Shown one piece after another: positions 31,050 through 43,340 of a stretch of DNA of 64,000 nucleotides. The notes below the pieces were generated by a model, which had not been told where the DNA came from, did not search any database, and saw nothing but the letters and a program-made list of their open reading frames with translations. A program made the position numbers and the translations under genes. Location: positions 89,382,001-89,446,000 of the forward strand of contig JAZHRO010000073.1 in the NCBI GenBank assembly GCA_037157565.1, given 5' to 3'. This stretch comes from Thalassia testudinum (taxonomy: Eukaryota > Streptophyta > Magnoliopsida > Alismatales > Hydrocharitaceae). The stretch's first letter is position 1; each line of letters starts with the position of its first letter.

Positions 31050-33139
31050 TTGAAAATTGCCTTAGTAGCCCTATCAATGTTTTCAAATTACATCAATACT
31101 CTTAAGCACTTTTTTTTTTTCCGTTTTCTTCTTCCTCCTCTCAAACTTGAATCACACCTCTCACAAAAGGCAAGAGAGCAGCAGCAACCTTGGTATCATC
31201 TCTGGAGGCTACGCTCCTCCTCCTTCCTCTTGCCCAACTATTGCATGCTACCCTTTCTCTTCCCTGGCCATCGCCTCTCCTCCTTCCTCCTTGCTAGCCG
31301 CCACCACCCCACATCTTCTCTCCTCCCTCACCATCATTCCCCTCCTTCTCCCCTTCCTCTTCCTTTTAGGGGAGAATTTTTATCTTTTAGGAGACTTAGA
31401 TATAATTAGAAACGTTTCAGGAGGTGTGGACGTAAAAATCTCAAATTTTTTTTGTTAACTATGATTAAAAGTTATATATTAACCCTAGTTACCATTGTTT
31501 GCCCTTGGATATAATGTTAGGGGCATATTTCTATATTGACGTAAGTTAGGTATGAATGTAACAATAAAATTAGATATATTTTTAGAGATATGGATGTAAA
31601 ATACCTTCATAATTTTATGTCCTCATTGACTAATAAGACAACATGGGATTGAAATGAATAGGGACCAATGATTGGGGAAAAATTCACAGTGACAGGAAGA
31701 GGCTTATAAGAAATAGTGGAGGCACGAAAACAGAGAGAAACAAACCAACTATTTGTGGACCATTTCAACGATATTGAACGTGCCAGGCAACTACCTTGTG
31801 GAAACATTGGTCCCTTCGGACCAGGACCACAGAAAGCTGAACCTTCCTTTCCAAAAAAATGAAGTGTTGCCCTTGATGGGTTAATCAAGTGTGCTGAGCC
31901 CTTGGATCTCCTGATGTGATGAACATAAAATGGAGCTTTTATATGATATTGGATCTTCTTTTACTAATTGTTGGATCTAATTAACGATTATCACGTGGTT
32001 GCTTTAGATGTTGAACTTCTTTGAAGCATAGCCCTAAAGTTTCTCACATAGAAGACTTTGGGAACATTTGTATAGGGCATATGCCATACAAAGATGAAAG
32101 CCTACGTACTCCTTGGTTCGTAAGCTAACCATATCAGTTGAATGCTCATAGTTTTTGGAAGCTCAGTCCATTGAGACGTAAGGTCTTCTAACCTGAACTA
32201 AGTACTCATCGTTTGCATTCTATTGTTATTTCCTTGTAATTATATAATCAATTCTCTTCCTTTTAACTCAAATTCAAATCCTTTCTTGTCGGCGGTTTGC
32301 CTTTGGAGAACCAACTTCATATCCCATTATCATAAAGTAATTAGTCTCTTGAAAATTAAGTAACGGACGTGGGTTAAAAAATACAAAAGTTGATGGAAAA
32401 GTTGAACCATAGTTATAAATATAATTTTTTCATATAAAAAAAATATTGACATGTGGTGGGATCAATCATTATTAAAATTAATAACAAATCAATTTCGTAA
32501 GGGTGAGTAGTTGTGTAAAATTATTTTACACCTTTAAGAAAAAAATGCAAAATAAAATTGCACTAGTGTAATCTTACTTTGAATTACTTTATATCGATGT
32601 AATATATTTTTTTGCACCGATTCAAAATTAAATTCCAAGTGTTTTTTTACGTATGACAAGCGATTTTTCACCTTAAATTTAGGATTTAGTCTTTAGTGTA
32701 ATCCCAGATCCTAAACCTTAAGGTGAAAAATCACCTTTTAAGTAAAAAATCACTTCTCATATGTGAAATCACTTTTTATAAACCTAAATCCTAAATCCTA
32801 AACTTATAGGTCAAAATTAATTTGAATAGGTATAAAATCAATTTGAATATGTGAAACTACTCTTGAAATAATTTATCACATGTATAAAATTTTTTGTCAC
32901 GTGTATATTTTTTAGGTTAAAGTGATGCTGTAATTTTTTTAAATATAGTGAAAACTACCACATAACAAGTCTTAGATTCTTTTATTTCTTTACATTAAAA
33001 ATTAATTATCAAGTAAACCACCATTATATAAAATATAAAAATAATACATAGATCACTTTTTACATCACAATCTATATTTTCCTATTTTTTAACTTAAGTA
33101 AATATCTTAGAGCTCTTAGGTCGAGACTATATCAAGAAT
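31050..33139. other. Intergenic region, weak ORFs only
   Basis: A CT-rich segment (31110-31370) gives two overlapping Ser/Pro-rich ORFs without recognisable features. A 93-codon minus-strand ORF (31888-31607) has no family I know. Near 32690-32800 the word CCTAAATCCTAAA is repeated among AAAATCAC words. GTGTAAAAT/ATTTTACAC at about 32513-32531 is a perfect short palindrome, possibly from a MITE. Confidence 0.4.
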
Positions 33140-33555
33140 CAAGAAAATTGCATAAATTTCCTCCCACAGCCAGCAAACGAAGGCCAATTTGCTGGTGTAA
33201 TTAGATGCTAATTATAGAGTTCCTCCCACTTGCAAAGGATGACAAAAAAGTGAAGTTGGAAAATGACCATTAACCCCACAAAACTCCAGATATTTACACA
33301 ATTGCCCTCAGAGCCTTGCATGATCTTTTTGACCAAAACAAGAAAGAAAAAAAAAATCACACGGATAGGAGTGGCATTTCACACCGAATGAAGGATCTTT
33401 AACTTTCTTCTTGGAAGGGTAACTGGGATGTTATTGATCATGATGTCAATTCAGAGAGAGAGAGACGTAGCCATGCACCGCTCCACCATCCCTTACGACG
33501 AGTAATTCCCTTCCTCCTATTTATCTCCTTTGGCAGGTGCCATATCACTTCATGG
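33140..33555 (-). other. Downstream flank / probable 3' UTR of the FLZ gene
   Basis: The 416 bases after the FLZ stop codon (minus sense) show no other gene. A GAGAGAGAG run at about 33455-33467 lies in the probable 3' untranslated region. I see no clear polyadenylation signal. Confidence 0.45.
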
Positions 33556-33722
33556 TTAGACAGCGACAACGTGGATTCTTGGAGCAGCACCCTCCGCCTT
33601 CTCCTCCCCGCTTCTTGTTGTCCCCGACTTTGCTGCAAAGCAGCTTCGGCTCCTCTCCTCCGCCTCATCCCTCTCAATCTGCTCCTGCCTGCACTCCTCG
33701 CTGCAGAAAGCCATATCCCCTC

Positions 33723-33756
<34 letters not shown>

Positions 33757-35186
33757 AATAAATTAATCAGGTTCTCAGCAAAAACGGCATGGATGAAATT
33801 TGATTACCAAGGTACAAGAAGGTGTGTTATGTAACGGTGGAATATAAAGCTAAGGGTTCTTATGCTTTTCCAGAATAAAAGACAACCGTACGGAAGCTAT
33901 CTGTAGGTTAGACCATATGTATTTAGGTTTGGCCAGGACCGTTGGTGAAATAGATCTTTTTAAGTGAAGACCATCAAGAGTGTTGGTCGTTTTCAAATTT
34001 TACCACCGATGATCAACGTTTGATTTCAACTCACAGCAAATAACTTAAATATATGAAGTAGACTACCCCATATGAAAAACGAATTGTATGACGTGATGGA
34101 ACTTTGACTGAAATACTTACTGAAGCTCTTTATTTCAATACTATCTCATAATTAAGAAAATCGTAAGTTCTTAAATATTTCCACGATTAAGATATCGGCT
34201 CTCTTTTAAGACCATGAATTTCGAACTTCGCCCCAACGAACAAAACTTTCAGCTTAACCCTCACTGATCTGTTCACAGTTTTATTTCGTGTTAATCTTTC
34301 GTCTTGCTGAAGATTAATTATTTAAGAGATATTTGATTGATGGATTAAACAGATTTACGGTAAGATATTTAAATTATCATTTAATCTATCTTTTATTTAT
34401 GTCATATTAAGTAAATTTAATTTAAAATAAAATTATTTCATCTTTTTCATAAAATAATTTTAATGTATCAAAATATTCAGATAAATTAACTTATTTATTC
34501 TATTATTTAATTTATTTTTTAAATATTTTTTTACTTATTTCACATATTTATTTCTATTATCCAACGAGATTTTAGACTTAATTTGAGATAAGAGACATAC
34601 TTACGTGAGGTAAGAATTTTTAGAAGGGTTATACAGTACGTTTCTATTTGTAAGCCAAAAGAATTATTTTGTAAGATTTAACGTGTGATTATTTAGAATG
34701 TATAGGGTAATTACGATTTACTGTATTCTTTTGGGATAAGATAACGATGGTTAACTCATGCGATAAGTTTTTCTGAATTAATCTAAGCTGATAATCAAAT
34801 TGTATTATCAAGTGACTTTTAAAGAGCGCCCTCACCCTTACCTACACGTGTGAGCACACGCGTGTGTCCGTCTGATCTGCGGAGTTTTTTACAGTTCTAC
34901 CCTGTCGAGGCGTTGGGAGTTTTTTTTTTTCTCTCTCACCCGGGTGGTGCGTGGGAAACTGCCAGGGAGGAAGGCTTCCATTTTTCTTTTGTTTTTCTTG
35001 TTAGATAAAAAGGGAATAAAGATGGGTAAAAGAGGATAATATTGTTTTGTTTTTTTTCTATTTTTTTGGGCCCCGACACTGACAAAACTTGCGATCACTG
35101 ATGCCCAACAGGACGCACCTGTACATGAAAATATCACGATTGCTCCCGAGCTTCCTCTTACAAAGAGAGCACGAATCCAGGAAGTA

Positions 35187-35225
<39 letters not shown>

Positions 35226-35366
35226 ACCCATCTGGAGCCTCTTCTGTTCTCTTCCCCCCTTCCACCATCTAGGAGATGGGTAACCGCCAAAATAAGCTCC
35301 GGTGTAGAGGTGGGAGACAGGGCCCTCCTCGAGGTCTCGAGCCTCCACCTTCACCCGCCTCGCCAT
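33556..35366 (-). CDS. FLZ (FCS-like zinc finger, DUF581) protein, two exons
   Basis: The only convincing host gene. Exon 1 is 35366-35119 (248 bp); exon 2 is 33721-33556 (166 bp). The junction is canonical: CAG|GTGCGT donor at 35119/35118 and TATATGCAG|A acceptor at 33722/33721. The joined frame gives 137 residues. Residues about 47-60 are a run of 14 Gly coded by GGC-type repeats. Residues 61-98 are the FLZ domain: [22 protein letters not shown], then [11 protein letters not shown], with C66, C69, C89 and C93 forming the CX2C-X19-CX3C zinc site. The intron splits the domain after MYR, the position usual in plant FLZ genes. Family members are plant adaptor proteins that bind the SnRK1 energy-sensing kinase. 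The protein is short, so it fits the small FLZ subgroup. The exact orthologue is not determinable here. Confidence 0.92.
33722..35118 (-). other. Intron of the FLZ gene
   Basis: 1,397 bp, phase 2. An (AT)n run of about 30 bases (33725-33755) directly abuts the acceptor AG, in place of an ordinary pyrimidine tract. The middle (34320-34570) is very A+T-rich and may hold a MITE. ORFs within the intron are not real. Confidence 0.85.
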
Positions 35367-35640
35367 GATGACCTCTTTCCAACTCTCTCTTCTTTCTTCT
35401 CTTTGTACCCCTCTTCTCCCTGACTCCGGTGAATGGGAGGAGTGCTTGGAAGGTGGCCTTTATTTCTCATTATAAGAACGAGGAGAAGCGGAAGGGGAGT
35501 GGTGGGGACAGGTGTCACGCAAACCGCGGCAGCCCAAAGGGACGTGCCCATGCAAAACCATTGGCCCTTCTCCAGGCAGGCACTCGCTGCTTTTACCCTT
35601 TTGCCCCTCTCCCTCTCCCTCTCCTCCGCTGTCTTTGAAC
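35367..35640 (-). promoter_or_regulatory. Probable 5' UTR and promoter of the FLZ gene
   Basis: The minus-strand leader just before the ATG is purine-rich (GAAGAAAGAAGAGAGAG, a GA/CT-type plant leader). A TATA-like word CTTATAATG lies at 35469-35477, about 105 bp upstream of the start codon. Confidence 0.45.
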
Positions 35641-36199
35641 TACCGAAGTTTCTTGTGTCTTTTTTTTCCTTGAAGTTAATTCATCGAAAAAATTGATAGA
35701 CTTTTCTTAGTGAGAAGTTTATAACCCATTCCTTCCTTCCGAAGTGTCCACTGACCATAAAGGCATCTCGCTTTCGTTCTTTCTCGACATCGGAACGTGT
35801 CTGTTGTATGGTTGAGTGTTAAGGTGGGACTCAAACTTTTCGCTACTACGAAATTGATGGTCTTTTATTATCCAGAATGCTATTTTGGATAAATTAAGGA
35901 AAACATAATTATTTCCCACGCACCAATCCGTCAACTAATTAAAGGATGAGAATTTAAATCAGAATTTATCCTGTCAAATTCACGGATTCGAATTCAGTAG
36001 CTTAGCGAGAGTGTTTGGAAGTGAGACATTCAAAGTGCGCTTAGTACTAAAGATGGCTTTGTTAAAGGCACTTCGCATAGACACCTTTATATACACGATA
36101 TTTGAAACTTGGCTCCGAGGTGTTCGATCAAAGATACTTGGATTCTTTCCACAATATATGTAAGTGCTTTTGGGAGTGAGATAATAGAAAAATAATGTT
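35641..36199. other. Intergenic, nothing recognised
   Basis: Small ORFs on the minus strand (35934-35719, 36225-35980) show no domain. No repeats are evident. Confidence 0.4.
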
Positions 36200-37500
36200 G
36201 GGTGAGTAATGGGGGAGAGAACCAACTAGTAAGTAGTCAAAATTAGGTCAAAGAGAGAGTCAACCCAACCACCAAGCAAGGGAAGCTTGTGGCGTTGGTC
36301 TCATACTTCCTACCAGTATCGGGTGAATTGCCCGAAACTAGTCGATTGACTTGCCTGCCAAAGGCATCTAGTGGCTTGGCCCACTCATCAAGCGACAAGA
36401 GATCGCCTTGAAGATTAAGGCAAGCTAGCTTGCCTTAATCTTCTTGCCACCGCAGCAAGCCTAATGGTGCTGAGTAGGAAGGGGTGCCAACGATACAAGT
36501 ATTGAGGTGCCAAAATGAGGATCAAGGTGGTAGCACGAGGATCGAGGCAACAACTTAAAAGGTGAAGTTACAGATGAGTTGATTACACTCTACGAGGAGT
36601 AAGTAATTATTATCAGTCTTAATTATAATCTAAAACCCCTTATAAAAAGGGATTCATGTACCTAAAAAAGGGGGCAAATCACTTTTGATTGTACTCAAGA
36701 AAGCCATGTGGGGCTAGATCCCCTCCTAAGATAGATAAGGGAGAGAAAGCAATAGAGGAGAGAGGCATATCAAGAATACACCTCCTTCACTTGCAACTAG
36801 ATGGACATACTAGCAGAGATCCTCAACATCGACCAGGCGAGCCTGCTCCTACCTACCACTCCACTATGACAACAACCTGCAAGTAGCTCTTATTGTCTCT
36901 ACCATTAAGTAAAGGGCAGCACAACTAAAAATTACTAAGATTTGCAAGAGTGGACTAAGCCCTAGATTTGAGTTGGCAATTTGGTGCAATATGTCCGCTG
37001 CAACAAGGTGGACAAGGGAAATGCTTGTCGAGGACCTAGAGGAATTCCATCGGGCTCAATTGTAGTAATTTAGAGGGGCAAACTTCATCGTTATTGGTGG
37101 TCCTAAGCAAGGCACTCCCCTACCTTTGCTGGAAGATGGCCCTGATCAGGTCATCTTGCTTGAAGAATATCATTAACAAGCACTAGAAGTCCTGGCCTAG
37201 CATTTCAACAAGGGCCCCATTGCCATTTCGGCTTGACTGCCGATTTTGCTTCGCCTAGTTAACGGAACAGAGAACCTGGTAGACATAATCTTTGGTAGGG
37301 ATGCCAGATCCACCTAGGTCTTAATTAAGCCACAAGGGAGATCCAATCCAAGTGATGCTCGCTATCTCAAAATGGGGGTTTAGATCTTTTCGCAAACCCC
37401 AAACATGTTCTAGCACCTTCCAAACCCTGACTACCATAATGAACCCCTACTAATTGTCCTCTTAGTGGTTGGGAGGAACCAACCCTGCCTTCTAATCAAC
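36200..37500 (+). mobile_element. Possible degraded gypsy element start (LTR, leader, gag N-terminus)
   Basis: 36240-36960 has LTR-like features: short inverted repeats such as AAGATTAAGGCAAGC/GCTTGCCTTAATCTT around 36411-36444, a CTTATAAAAAGGG TATA-like word near 36640, and the phrase GGCAATTTGGTGCAAT near 36975. From ATG at 36990 a broken frame reads MSAATRWTREMLVEDLEEFHRAQ.. with stops. The layout suggests an LTR, PBS and gag start, but no second LTR is found. Confidence 0.35.
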
Positions 37501-38829
37501 GAAGGTAGTGTTGGATTTTGTATGCCTTGAGCAAGCCATATGGGCTTTCGTAATATGATTACATTTTATCCAAATAAAGAATTTGATTATATTCCAGTTA
37601 AGGATTTGGATCCCTTAATACGATAAGAGTTATGTACGATGGTTTAGAGATCTAAATTTAGAGTATCTGATAGCACTTTAAGAAATCATTTGATTCTATC
37701 ATATGTTTTCGATTTGAGTTGGGATGGCAACCTTCCCTAGAGGTCGTTGCCTGATTGATGTTTCCGAATGGAGATTTGAGAATTATCACATAGGTTGGGT
37801 AAAGGAGTTAACCTAATGAAATAGGAGATAGTGAAAGTTCTTCTCTAATGCTATCATGGAGAAGGCGTATCCTCAGACCTAAGATAGATATGTGTCTCTG
37901 TTCACGAACACATACATTTGGCAAACTAATAAATTGATGCGCCCACCTTGATGTTGATACTGGAAAGTTGGTGTGTGTGGGAAGGGGCATGAAACACATG
38001 ATCTCTCAAAGGGATCACATGAATCTATTATATAGGTAATGTAACAGATTGTAGGCACGAACTCACTCCATGTATATTAGGAATAACAAATTTCACGTGT
38101 GGTCGTAAAGTCTTAATCAGGTTTAAGACGTGAAGAGAAGAATATAGACCTTTAGGAAATGTTCTGATATTCATTCTCACTCAAATGATACAAGGAGATA
38201 TGAAGAATAATATTATCCAAGGAGGGATAAAAGTAGTTTAATGGGATTAGATCTCAGGATAATATTTTTCTCCAAGTGTAAAGGATTCACAAGTATTTGA
38301 AATACTTGAAGAGCAAAGTGCTAAAATTCCACCAATCCTATGGGTCATTATTGGAGTGATGAAACCAATCATGATCTAGCTTCCTAATTTAAGAATAAAT
38401 TAATTATAACTTAAAGAGTTATGTTACATTTAATTTGCAATTTATTGCACCTAATTTGATTAGGTATAAAATTTAAATGTTGAATTGAAATTATTTTAAG
38501 TTTGGATACTTAATTGAAACTTTCCAAAATTTGTTGGCCAATCATGCAATTGCCAATTATGACTACATCCCATCCATTGGATGGAGATCTAATGGATTCG
38601 ATCAATTTAGGAATTGGAAAGGAATATCTACAAATATCTCCCAAAAGGAGAAACCCTACTTGCCACCTCCACTTGGAGGCGACAGTCTCCAGTTTGTTGT
38701 AGGAGATGGTGCAATGGTTAAGCCTCGCAAAGTCTATCACTTGCCATTTCCATCCCCCAAAAGATCCACACACACACACAAGAAGAGATCCTTCAAAACT
38801 GTGCACAAGCAAACATGAGGACACTGACA
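37501..38829. other. Unclassified repeat-like region, possible copia LTR start
   Basis: TGTTGGATTTTG at 37509 resembles a copia LTR start, and the region has LTR-like composition, but no end or partner is visible. A CACACACACACA run lies near 38768. The 95-codon ORF over 38531-38818 has no recognisable feature. Confidence 0.3.
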
Positions 38830-40990
38830 AGCGTTGGAGATCGTAAGCTTAAGGAAAACATCGTAGTATAGTCGCAAAATCCTCTTGACAAAAATATTTC
38901 TAAAATAACAAGATTTAGAGTCCCGGTCATTCATCTTTGGGAGGCATTTAGGAAATGTAAAGTAATTTCAATCTCGCTTGCTCTACTTGCTTAAAACCCA
39001 TGTCGGTTTATGATTATGTACGTATTCATGCACGACATGCTGTTGCAGTAGAAATATAAAATGAGCGCAGGCAATTGATTATCACGAGAAAGATATTGCA
39101 ATCAAGCACATGGTGATTTTCACACATAGATATATAGATATATAAAAAGATGATTTCATTGATTGCATCAGAGTTACAGAGCACAGCTAGAGGAAGACTT
39201 GTAGAGGAATGCTTGAGGACATGAAACTAGCTAATAGAAAATGACTGCATACATGAATCTATGGGGGGATTATGCATACATCATTAGTGGAGAAATATGG
39301 AGCTACACTACTAAGTAGTAATAAAGTAGTAAATCTATGAAGAATTATCTATTTCGCTAACAGAAATAAGGGCATTCAGAGGTGGGCTCCGATGGCCTTT
39401 GACTTGGTTGAGAGGAGACGGAGGGGCGGCCAATGGGGGTTAGGATGGCCCTTGGAGAGGTGAGGAGGAGGTGATTCAAGCTCTTGGCGTGGAGCTACTA
39501 TTGGCCATGGTGGGAGCTCATGGAGGTGGAGGTGTGAAGGTGGAGCTATGCTATGGAAGGTGGAATGAAGCTAAGAGTGAATGGGTGCAAATGGCCACCT
39601 CTTAGGTCTTTTAATAGACCTAAGGGAGCCTCTCTAGAGAAGTGTGGAACTCTCTAGAGAGAGCTCCAACTGTGGCTGTCCAAGGGAGAGAGAGGATAGT
39701 TCTTAGATCCAGCAAAAGTGGATCTACAATTTGAATGTCTCATGGTTGCTAATTTCAGCAACCAAAAGTGGTGCCACCTTTGGAAGGACCTAGAATACTC
39801 TAGGTGTTGTGGGAGTGCATGAATGGGTGTGTGTGTGGTCGTGCTCTATGTGGCTAAGTGGTCTAGGTTAGGTCCTAATAGGTTTAGGTTAGGGTAGGTC
39901 TCAAATTAGGGTTGCAAACCCTAATTGATAAAAAGAAAACACAATTAAACTTAACACAAGTTTAATTGAATGAGTGTGAACCTAATTGAGAGTGAAATAA
40001 CTCAATTAGGTTGGGCTTAGGTCAATTAGACTCTCACTAAGTCTAATTGGACTTGTATGGGTTGAGATCTGAGCCCAATTGGACTCTATGAGTCCAATTA
40101 ACTAGGCAATGGTAATTGACTATGATCTAAGTCAATTGGGCTCAATGAGAACCTAATTATGTTCTTAGGAATGTCTAGAGGTGGTCTACTAGGGTTAGGG
40201 TACCTTAATTTAGGTTTCTAAGGAGTTGGAATTGGGTTTAGGGACCTAGGAACTCAAGATCAAGGCTTGAATTCCAAAACAGGAATTGGAGAACAGTTCC
40301 AGACGTCCAATAATAGTATCAGATGACTTATATTCAAAAAATCAAAAGTCCAGACTTGCTGTCTGGATGTCTAATTAGAGTCAGGAGGGATTCAAGGTTC
40401 TGTCTTGGGTATTCTGCAGGAATTAGATGTCTGACCAAGTTTTTGGAGGTCCAATAACACTATAGACATGGGTTTAAGATGTGTGGGTTGTGGCTAAGGG
40501 TCCTAGACGTCGAATAACTTATCTGGACATCGAGATAAGGGCTAGAATTAGGGTTTTGAGGCTTTCTAGGCTATGGTGACCTAATCTAAGGGTGGCTAAG
40601 GCTTAGGAAATCTTCCATGGCTATCCTAAGGCTAAGATTGGACCTAAGTTTCATAATTTAACTGCTTTTACTTTTACTTAATAGAATAGCATACCTCAAC
40701 CATTTACATTATTTCTCTGCTACATTTTATTCTAATCTTTTGCTCCATCTCTGATGCAGCACTAGTCTCAGGTCCAGCTTCAGATCTAACTTCAAATCCA
40801 ACTTCTAAGCTTCTTATTTCCTGTAATTTATATAATGCACTTAATTAGTATATTATATCATTATTTCATGCATAGCTAAAGGAAAGCGGTAAGGATGGAA
40901 ATAGTACTTATGCATACATGAATTACACTAGCTTATACTAAGTTTTAGCCTAATTTAGGTCAGTTAAGACCTATGATTGCTACGCAATCA
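38830..40990 (-). repeat. 3' LTR of element E
   Basis: Sense strand starts TGATTGCGTAGCAATCA, a perfect 7-bp hairpin with a different loop from C. Its end near 38830 is placed by alignment with the C LTR tail (CCTCCCAAAGATGAATGACC, then CGACTATACTACG-like words). It contains GTCCAGAC/GACGTC words (40303-40545), as C does. Overall it is clearly more diverged from the two C LTRs than they are from each other. Confidence 0.82.
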
Positions 40991-42653
40991 TACCCCCATA
41001 CCTAAATTTGCTAGTCCCTAGCAAATGCAAGACTAAGTTATTTATAGAAAGGTCCCTAAGGGATTGATTATTTTTATTAAGTGTATGCCTAGAGATTCTT
41101 TTCCTTTTGGTGTTCATCCTAAAATCTAGAAATCTAGACAATCGTGAAAGTGCAGCTATGTAACTTTTGCAATAGATTCGAGTGAAAAACCTGATTTACC
41201 TCTAAAGCATGTACCTGACTCCTAGTAAAATTCTAGCGGGATAGGCAAACTTCTTCCCTCGGGGTATTCAAGATATTCTATGAATTCCACCCTGACTTTA
41301 AGCTTGGGTAGAGAATGTCTGAGGGAAATGATTGTTTATTTGGTGGCTCACTCTCATTTGGTGCTATATAGAGATTAGTACTACAGAATCTAGATTCCCA
41401 AAATTATTAAGTAACTCAACTCAGAGAAAGATGAGAAAAACTATGCTCTTTTTGGTTCCTTTGTATTCATTCTCATTCTCTTTTCTTTCTTTTCTTTTCT
41501 TGAGCTCACAATCTCACTAGATTCACACATGTATTCCATATTTGGTGGTCTCACATGACATTAACACTTTAATCGAGTTCCAATAACCCTAACACTAAGT
41601 CAGAATTTCTCAGCCAATATTTGGGCGGTCAGAAACACGGAAAAAATAGGTTAAGGCCATATTTAGTGGATCTCAACTTTAAAAGTGGTATTGCCTCAAT
41701 GCAAATGAAATAAACAAGATCCTCATAACTATTTCTTTTTCTTTTTCTATATATATATTTGTCTCTCTTTTTTTTCTTTTTTTTTCTTTTTCTCATTTTC
41801 TCATTTTTTCATTCATTTATTTTCTCATATATAATTTTTCTAATGTAACACAATCTTGAATTATTAGGGATTGGTGGTACTCAAGAGACATTGGGTGACT
41901 TATTTGGTGGAAGTGCCTACTCACAGCATTGGGAAAGACGGATTGGATGGTGTATTTCTGACCTTGACATCAATACCCTCCTTCAGCCAAGGATTCCATA
42001 AAGAATGGTCACAACCATCTACCTTAGCCCTAGTTTTCTGAGAACTCGATCTCCGCATATTTGCCTTGATTGGTGGCTCTCAATGTTTCACACAAAATGT
42101 ATATGCAAGATTCAAGAGTGGAAACTATGCCTATTCTCTAAGTATCATTACCTAATTATTCAGAATTCTGGATTCTTTGCACTAATCTTAGAGCACCAGT
42201 ACACTCTACTCTCATCTCACATTATTTGGTGGATTTTTAGAAGAAAATCTGCCTGACTCCTAAAACACTGTCTAGGGGTTCAGGAAAAGAAGCACTGCTT
42301 CTTCTTGACAGACTAAAGACATATCAGTCATCACCATGAATCCATTACAAATTCTACATGTGGGTGTGAAAATTGTACTGGATTCTAGATTACAGGAATT
42401 AATTAGAGGATAAAATCCCTAATGCATTCTCTTACTAAAACTAGTCTTATTCATGAATGCATTATGTATGTATGCTATAAACAAGTAACCTCTTCATTTG
42501 TACTTCATAAATTCCCTTATCGGGTAACATTCAGCTTGATCCTAAATTTAAAACAAAAGGGTGAGAGGGTAAGTCGGAAATGGATGTTGCGGATGATTTC
42601 TAGCTCTAATGCGAGCATTGGAGGTGGAGTTGGTTGTTCTTATATTTGGGACC
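40991..42653 (-). other. 3' untranslated region of element E
   Basis: A perfect 9-bp hairpin ATTTGCTAG..CTAGCAAAT (41006-41026) lies beside the polypurine tract. TATTTGGTGG (+ sense) occurs at 41337, 41539, 41901 and 42223, with variants at 41660, 41868 and about 42067. Pyrimidine tracts (+ sense) lie at about 41467-41505 and 41760-41820. No coding. Confidence 0.8.
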
Positions 42654-43094
42654 TGATTACGCAGCAATCATAGGTCTTAATTGACCTAAATTAGGCTAGG
42701 ACTTAGCATAAGTTAGGGTTATCCATGCATGCATACACATTATCTGCATCTTTACTGCTTTTCTTTAGCTATGCATAAAATAATGTTATAATGTGCTGAT
42801 TAAGTGCATTATGTCGATTGCAGGGAATAAGCTGATCAGGAGCTGGATCTGAAGCTGGATCAGGAATAACGGGAGTTGTAGCAGAGCTGGAGCAGAAGGC
42901 CTAGTTTAGATATAGGAATAATAATGCAAAGGGGTTAAAGGTTTTCTATTCTATTAAGTAGAAATAAAGCAGTAAAATGTGAAGAACTTAGGTCCATCCT
43001 AGCCCTAGGATAGCCTAGAGACTTTCCCAAGCCTTAGCCACCCTTAGATTAGGTCACAACACACTAGGAAGACCTAAAACCCTAGTTCCAACCC

Positions 43095-43340
43095 TTCTCT
43101 GGACGTCCAGAGAAGTTTTAAGACATCTAGGACCCTTAGCCAACTCCCGCACACTTCAAACTCACTTCTGTAGTGTTATTGGACGTCCAGACACTTTGTC
43201 AGACGTCCAATTTCTGCAGAATACCCAAAACAGAACCCGAAATCCTTCCTGACTCTGATTAGACGTCCAGGCAACAAGTTTGGACTTCTGATTTTTGAGT
43301 ATAAGACGTCTGATTATATAATTAGACGTCTGATACTGCT
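43095..43340 (+). repeat. GACGTC palindrome cluster in C LTR
   Basis: Words GGACGTCCAG, AGACGTCCAA, AGACGTCCAG and TAGACGTCTGA occur about seven times. Decayed forms (GACATCT) replace CG by CA. The right LTR copy is at about 50587-50830. GACGTC is an ACGT-core site of the kind bound by plant bZIP factors. Confidence 0.8.

Larger units (their letters stand above)
38830..42653 (-). mobile_element. Element E: C-related Athila-like element, minus strand, truncated
   Basis: LTR at about 38830-40990, polypurine tract at 40991-41005, and a 3' untranslated region to 42653, all reading on the minus strand. The 3' region is an inverted, diverged version of element C 48470-50145, down to the words near the break (ACCAACTCCACCTCCAATGC, minus sense). 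It stops exactly where the 5' LTR of C begins, so C inserted into or replaced the rest. Confidence 0.85.

Noticed and set aside
31607..31888. 93-codon minus-strand ORF as a possible gene or exon
   Set aside because: No recognisable family, no splice context and no support from neighbouring sequence.
33537..33834. Plus-strand Pro/Ser/Leu-rich ORFs
   Set aside because: Antisense shadows of FLZ exon 2 and the AT microsatellite.
34889..35290. Minus-strand ORF with a poly-Ala run
   Set aside because: It is an alternative frame over FLZ exon 1 and intron; the FLZ frame has the zinc-finger residues and a proper splice donor.
42649..42653. GGACC as a target duplication of element C
   Set aside because: The same five bases are not found at the right end near 52260, so the duplication cannot be claimed.
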